Shown: piece after piece, positions 6,653 to 8,987 of the stretch
Layout of the letters: every line of letters begins with the position of its first letter
How positions within the stretch are numbered: position 1 is the first letter of the stretch
Source of the DNA: Planctomycetaceae bacterium
GTDB taxonomy: Bacteria; Planctomycetota; Planctomycetia; Pirellulales; Thermoguttaceae
Assembly: GCA_031261125.1 (NCBI GenBank)
Contig: JAISJZ010000074.1
Location: forward strand, 1 to 8,987
Direction: 5' to 3'
DNA length: 8,987 nt
The notes under the pieces: generated by a model
Seen by the model: the letters and a program-made list of their open reading frames with translations, nothing else
Databases searched by the model: none
What the model was told of the DNA's origin: nothing
Position numbers and translations under genes: made by a program

Positions 6653-8149
6653 ATGTCTCTATCAAAATCGAAAGCATTTTTGACGGGAGTCCTGCTCGCA
6701 GTTCTTTTAGCGGTCACCAGTTCGGCAATGGCACTGGACGGAATGCGTCTTTGGAAACCGTATCAACCTGAATCCTTCGGCGGCGGTCGGCGGTCAAATG
6801 ACGGCGTTTACGGCTCTATCGAGGCAATCCTGTGGAAAGTGGACGGACCTCACGGCGTAGCCCAGTATGTACCCGATTCCGACAGAAAGGTAACGACCGA
6901 AACACCAGCGGCTAACGGCGGGGTAGCAACATCGACGACGCTTTGGAAATTAAACGGTGATTTGGAGCGTTTCTCATTGGGACTGCATACCAATTATTTG
7001 GATTCCAATTTCAGGACGGGTACCCGGCTTGTTGTCGGCAACCGGAGGGGGCATCACGGCTGGAAATTTTCCGGCTACGGATTATCCGGTCTCGGCGGAA
7101 CGTTATCGTCGTCCGACGGACTTGATTGGAGCGAGGGCGGCGACATTCACGACCCGATTATCTTGAACCCCGGCGGTACCAGCAGTGCGAGTACGAGCGG
7201 CGGACTTCAAGTTTCATCTTACTCATCGGGTGAAATTCGTATGTACTCTCAATGGTTGAACATAAAAGAGAAGCGAGTCAGTGTTAATTCAAAAACCAAC
7301 CTTATCAATCTGGATTTGGCGTACACTTACAGGGCGCATCCGTTCAAATGGGGTAATTTGGAATTTGAAGCCGGTGCAAAATACTTCGACTTTTATGACA
7401 AACTGCGGTTCCAAGACGAAGGACGGAACAATGTGTATCGGTATATGAACTGGGAGGGTATTGTTTTCGGCAGCGACTCCGACGACGGTGAAGCAGTCGT
7501 ATATTACGGTGATGATTCGGGAAACCTCGTTGTAAGCGACATCACGGATATTGATATGGACGACGATTTAGAGCCGTTAGAGTTGAGCATTACAAACTAC
7601 AACGCCCGGAATGTGCGGAACAGAATGTTGGGTCCGAACATCGGATTCAATTTTACCCGTCAAAATCAGCGTTGGACATTCGGTGCCGGGGCTAACTTTT
7701 TCGCCGGCATCAATAATCAGTCGTTCCTGTTCAACGAGTATTCTACGGTATCGTTCAGTGAAGTGGATGATGACAACAATGATAATAATACCGGTTCTAT
7801 ACCGGACGAAATTTCCCGCCGTCAGTTGCTGGCATTGCAGTTGTTAGGCGAAAAAAGCGGCGGACTGCTTTCCAAAACGGTCTATCACCGAAACCGTACT
7901 GTGTTTTCGCCCGGTGTTGCCCTGCAATTCTCCGCAAAATGGCAGTGGACGGATGCTGTCGGTATCAGAGCCGGTTTTGATTCAACGATATTTGACCACG
8001 TTGCCAGAGGCAGTGATTTGCAAATTACACGGATTATTCGGGATTCCGGCGGTGCCAACGAAAGCAGCCGGTACGAATACGGTTTGCGTTCCAAAGGCGG
8101 AACGGCAATTATGTACGGTGTTAATTTGGGATTAGAATTTCAGCGTTAG
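6653..8149 (+). CDS. Exported outer-membrane beta-barrel protein, BBP7-like (planctomycete family)
   Basis: 498 residues. The signal peptide has a lysine-containing start (SKSK), a hydrophobic core and a signal peptidase I site after SAMA (residue 27). The rest shows repeated strand-like segments with alternating hydrophobic and polar residues, such as YGSIEAILW, NLEFEAGAKYFDFYD, LGPNIGFNF, RWTFGAGANFFAG and VGIRAGFDSTIF. It ends in YGVNLGLEFQR, an aromatic-rich final strand as in outer-membrane barrels. The opening YGSIEAILWK and the strand layout resemble the BBP7 family of large barrels expanded in planctomycetes; ligand and function are unknown. Two acidic stretches stand out, one near nt 7475-7590 rich in Asp with DSDD and DMDDD, and one near nt 7762-7796 with DDDNNDNN. 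They are probably exposed loops and might bind divalent cations. The gene is closed by a strong terminator, so it is probably monocistronic. Confidence 0.8.
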   Translation: MSLSKSKAFLTGVLLAVLLAVTSSAMALDGMRLWKPYQPESFGGGRRSNDGVYGSIEAILWKVDGPHGVAQYVPDSDRKVTTETPAANGGVATSTTLWKLNGDLERFSLGLHTNYLDSNFRTGTRLVVGNRRGHHGWKFSGYGLSGLGGTLSSSDGLDWSEGGDIHDPIILNPGGTSSASTSGGLQVSSYSSGEIRMYSQWLNIKEKRVSVNSKTNLINLDLAYTYRAHPFKWGNLEFEAGAKYFDFYDKLRFQDEGRNNVYRYMNWEGIVFGSDSDDGEAVVYYGDDSGNLVVSDITDIDMDDDLEPLELSITNYNARNVRNRMLGPNIGFNFTRQNQRWTFGAGANFFAGINNQSFLFNEYSTVSFSEVDDDNNDNNTGSIPDEISRRQLLALQLLGEKSGGLLSKTVYHRNRTVFSPGVALQFSAKWQWTDAVGIRAGFDSTIFDHVARGSDLQITRIIRDSGGANESSRYEYGLRSKGGTAIMYGVNLGLEFQR

Positions 8150-8173
8150 GAAGCCAAAGGCAGACCGGCAGCG

Positions 8174-8202
8174 AGCGGGAAACACAGTTTCCCGCTTTTT
8201 TT
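8174..8202 (+). terminator. Intrinsic terminator after the barrel gene
   Basis: A perfect 10-bp stem, AGCGGGAAAC (8174-8183) pairing with GTTTCCCGCT (8187-8196), has a 3-nt ACA loop and is followed by a run of seven T (8196-8202). It starts 24 nt after the barrel stop and should isolate that gene from the downstream toxin-antitoxin pair. Confidence 0.93.
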
Positions 8203-8209
8203 GAAAAAT

Positions 8210-8244
8210 TTATCTGGTTGTAAAAAACGATGTCAATTATCTGG
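8210..8244 (+). repeat. Direct repeat TTATCTGG flanking the toxin start codon
   Basis: The 8-bp sequence TTATCTGG occurs at 8210-8217 and 8237-8244, 27 bp apart, on either side of the ATG at 8230. Ribbon-helix-helix antitoxins commonly repress their own operon by binding short repeats near the promoter, so this is a candidate operator. Two 8-mers in AT-rich DNA may also be coincidence. Confidence 0.3.
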
Positions 8245-8502
8245 GACACCGAAAAAGATAAATGGTTAAATCAAAAACGTGAGTTATCATTTGAACCGTT
8301 TGTTGATATTATTTCAGCCGGACAGTATGCCGCTGACATAGATAACCCGGTGAGAGGCGGACAACGACTTTACATCATAAACTATGAGGGTTATACTTAT
8401 GCCGTTCCTTACATCAAAGACGGGCAGGGGAACACTATTTTGAAAACGGTTTATCCCAGCCGGAAATACAGAGCAATTTATGGAGAGACAAAAAATGATT
8501 AA
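8230..8502 (+). CDS. BrnT-like toxin of a toxin-antitoxin pair
   Basis: 90 residues, the size of BrnT-type toxins. The beginning IIWDTEKDKWLNQKRELSFE (3-22) fits the WDxEKxxxLxxxRxxSFE opening of the BrnT/BrnT-like superfamily. The middle has RLYIINYEGYTYAVPYI (46-62) and the end ILKTVYPSRKY (70-80), where family members have an IIPSRKA-type motif with a conserved Arg. Characterised BrnT is an RNase with a RelE-like fold that blocks translation. This branch, with YxxPF/Y-type strands and LKTxxPSRK, is a related but distinct group, and RNase activity is inferred. The stop overlaps the next gene by 8 nt. Toxin-first order is usual for the group. G+C at 8281-8340 is 24 of 60, below that sampled in tyrS. 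No clear promoter is seen in the 27 nt after the terminator. Confidence 0.78.
   Translation: MSIIWDTEKDKWLNQKRELSFEPFVDIISAGQYAADIDNPVRGGQRLYIINYEGYTYAVPYIKDGQGNTILKTVYPSRKYRAIYGETKND
8482..8487 (+). promoter_or_regulatory. Ribosome-binding site of the antitoxin
   Basis: GGAGAG ends 7 nt before the ATG at 8495 and lies inside the toxin gene. It favours 8495 over the in-frame ATG at 8480, which would place this sequence inside the coding region. It is the best Shine-Dalgarno match in the window. Confidence 0.7.
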
Positions 8503-8824
8503 AGAGCCGATATTTAATCTTGACGATTTTGAACAGGAAATTGAAGATGCCGCTGAATTTTCTGTTCCGGTTGGTGCAGAAGAAGACCGTGCAAATCGTG
8601 CGGCATTGCGGGAGTATAATAAGCCCCGTACCGTATCGGTAACCGTTGCCGGTTATGCTTGGGACCAATGCCGGATGAAAGGCAGTTATAAAGGGCAAAC
8701 ACCGGAAGAATTTATGGCATCGGTCATTCACGCTTATACCAGCGGTAAAATAATGACCGAAGAAGAAGTTCACGAAATATGGCTCGACCATAATCCGCAG
8801 TGCCGGCATAGACAAGCAGGATAA
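8495..8824 (+). CDS. Ribbon-helix-helix (CopG-type) antitoxin for the BrnT-like toxin
   Basis: 109 residues from the ATG at 8495. The N-terminal half is acidic (DDFEQEIEDAAEF, EEDR) and probably wraps the toxin. A ribbon-helix-helix follows: strand RTVSVTVA (45-52), a first helix from about 53, and a second helix starting TPEEFMASVIHAYTSGK (69-85). The last part matches the pattern of antitoxins that accompany this BrnT-like group, where the second helix ends in an ...HKYxSG-type sequence. About 25 further residues (EEEVHEIWLDHNPQC and a short tail) extend beyond the fold; I cannot assign them. The protein would neutralise the toxin and bind operator DNA as a dimer. The 8-nt overlap with the toxin gene suggests coupled translation. 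Family placement is by eye, without a search. Confidence 0.72.
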   Translation: MIKEPIFNLDDFEQEIEDAAEFSVPVGAEEDRANRAALREYNKPRTVSVTVAGYAWDQCRMKGSYKGQTPEEFMASVIHAYTSGKIMTEEEVHEIWLDHNPQCRHRQAG

Positions 8825-8987
8825 ATGGGGCGTTCGACCGCGCCGTGCAGACCCGTTATGCCGCTAAAGGGAACCTCTAACAACTCATAACTTTATAGGA
8901 AGTTTTTTTTACGCGGCAGATTTGCGAGTTTTTTTCTTAAAACATTGCGGGAATGAGGATTTGTTTTTTCCGTCCTGACGGCTGATT
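8825..8987. other. Unassigned right-hand end
   Basis: 163 bp with no gene I can support. It contains an eight-T run (8903-8910) and a seven-T run near 8929-8935, without a matching GC-rich stem. All three minus-strand frames are open from the right edge for about 16 to 31 codons. One (stop at 8909-8911) ends in KKKTRKSAA and could be the C-terminus of a gene lying outside the window, but the frames cannot be separated on this length. Confidence 0.3.

Noticed and set aside
8480..8494. Upstream in-frame ATG for the antitoxin
   Set aside because: The sequence between it and the ATG at 8495 is GGAGAG plus an A-rich spacer, which makes a much better ribosome-binding site than coding sequence.
8825..8987. 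Terminator or new gene end after the antitoxin
   Set aside because: T-runs are present but no GC-rich stem precedes them, and the three open minus-strand frames are too short to choose between.
1..8987. CRISPR array, insertion sequence, tRNA or integrase attachment site
   Set aside because: I saw no regularly spaced repeats, no transposase or integrase motifs, no terminal inverted repeats flanking the accessory modules, and no tRNA-like cloverleaf sequence such as GGTTCGAATCC.

Overview
The window looks like chromosomal DNA of a planctomycete, most likely a Pirellulales-type or gut-associated lineage. This is inferred from gene content: a secreted ThuA-domain protein, a BBP7-like outer-membrane barrel, a very large soluble multi-sensor hybrid kinase, and mostly weak Shine-Dalgarno sites. 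No rRNA or other taxonomic marker is present. I found no tRNA, rRNA, CRISPR array, transposase or complete mobile element.

Layout. At the left edge, on the minus strand, is the N-terminal part of a nucleotide-sugar dehydrogenase. A roughly 180-260 bp divergent intergenic region follows, with a good candidate promoter on each strand. On the plus strand (521-3577) is a soluble hybrid histidine kinase with domain order PAS-PAS-GAF-HisKA-HATPase-REC-REC. It carries repeated Cys motifs in both PAS domains and a five-Cys insert before the first receiver. It ends 3 bp from the end of a convergent minus-strand cluster, which in transcription order is tyrS, HEPN protein, minimal nucleotidyltransferase (MNT), thuA-like. 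The gaps or overlaps there are +29, -34 and +32 nt, so read-through from tyrS is plausible. A 150-bp divergent region with two small inverted repeats separates tyrS from a plus-strand exported beta-barrel gene (6653-8149), which is closed by a strong intrinsic terminator. A two-gene BrnT-like toxin / ribbon-helix-helix antitoxin cassette follows (8230-8824), with translational overlap. The last 163 bp hold nothing I can assign.

How the parts relate. Three parts are ordinary cell functions: envelope polysaccharide precursors, tRNA-Tyr charging and an outer-membrane protein. Two parts are accessory two-gene modules of toxin-antitoxin type. One, HEPN/MNT, sits directly behind tyrS. The other, BrnT-like/RHH, sits directly behind the barrel gene's terminator. 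Both are AT-richer than tyrS in the lines I counted. The kinase has no separate response regulator or output gene here, so its target is unknown. The best leads for something under-described are the Cys-rich architecture of the kinase and the HEPN/MNT pair, whose HEPN lacks the R-x4-6-H RNase motif.
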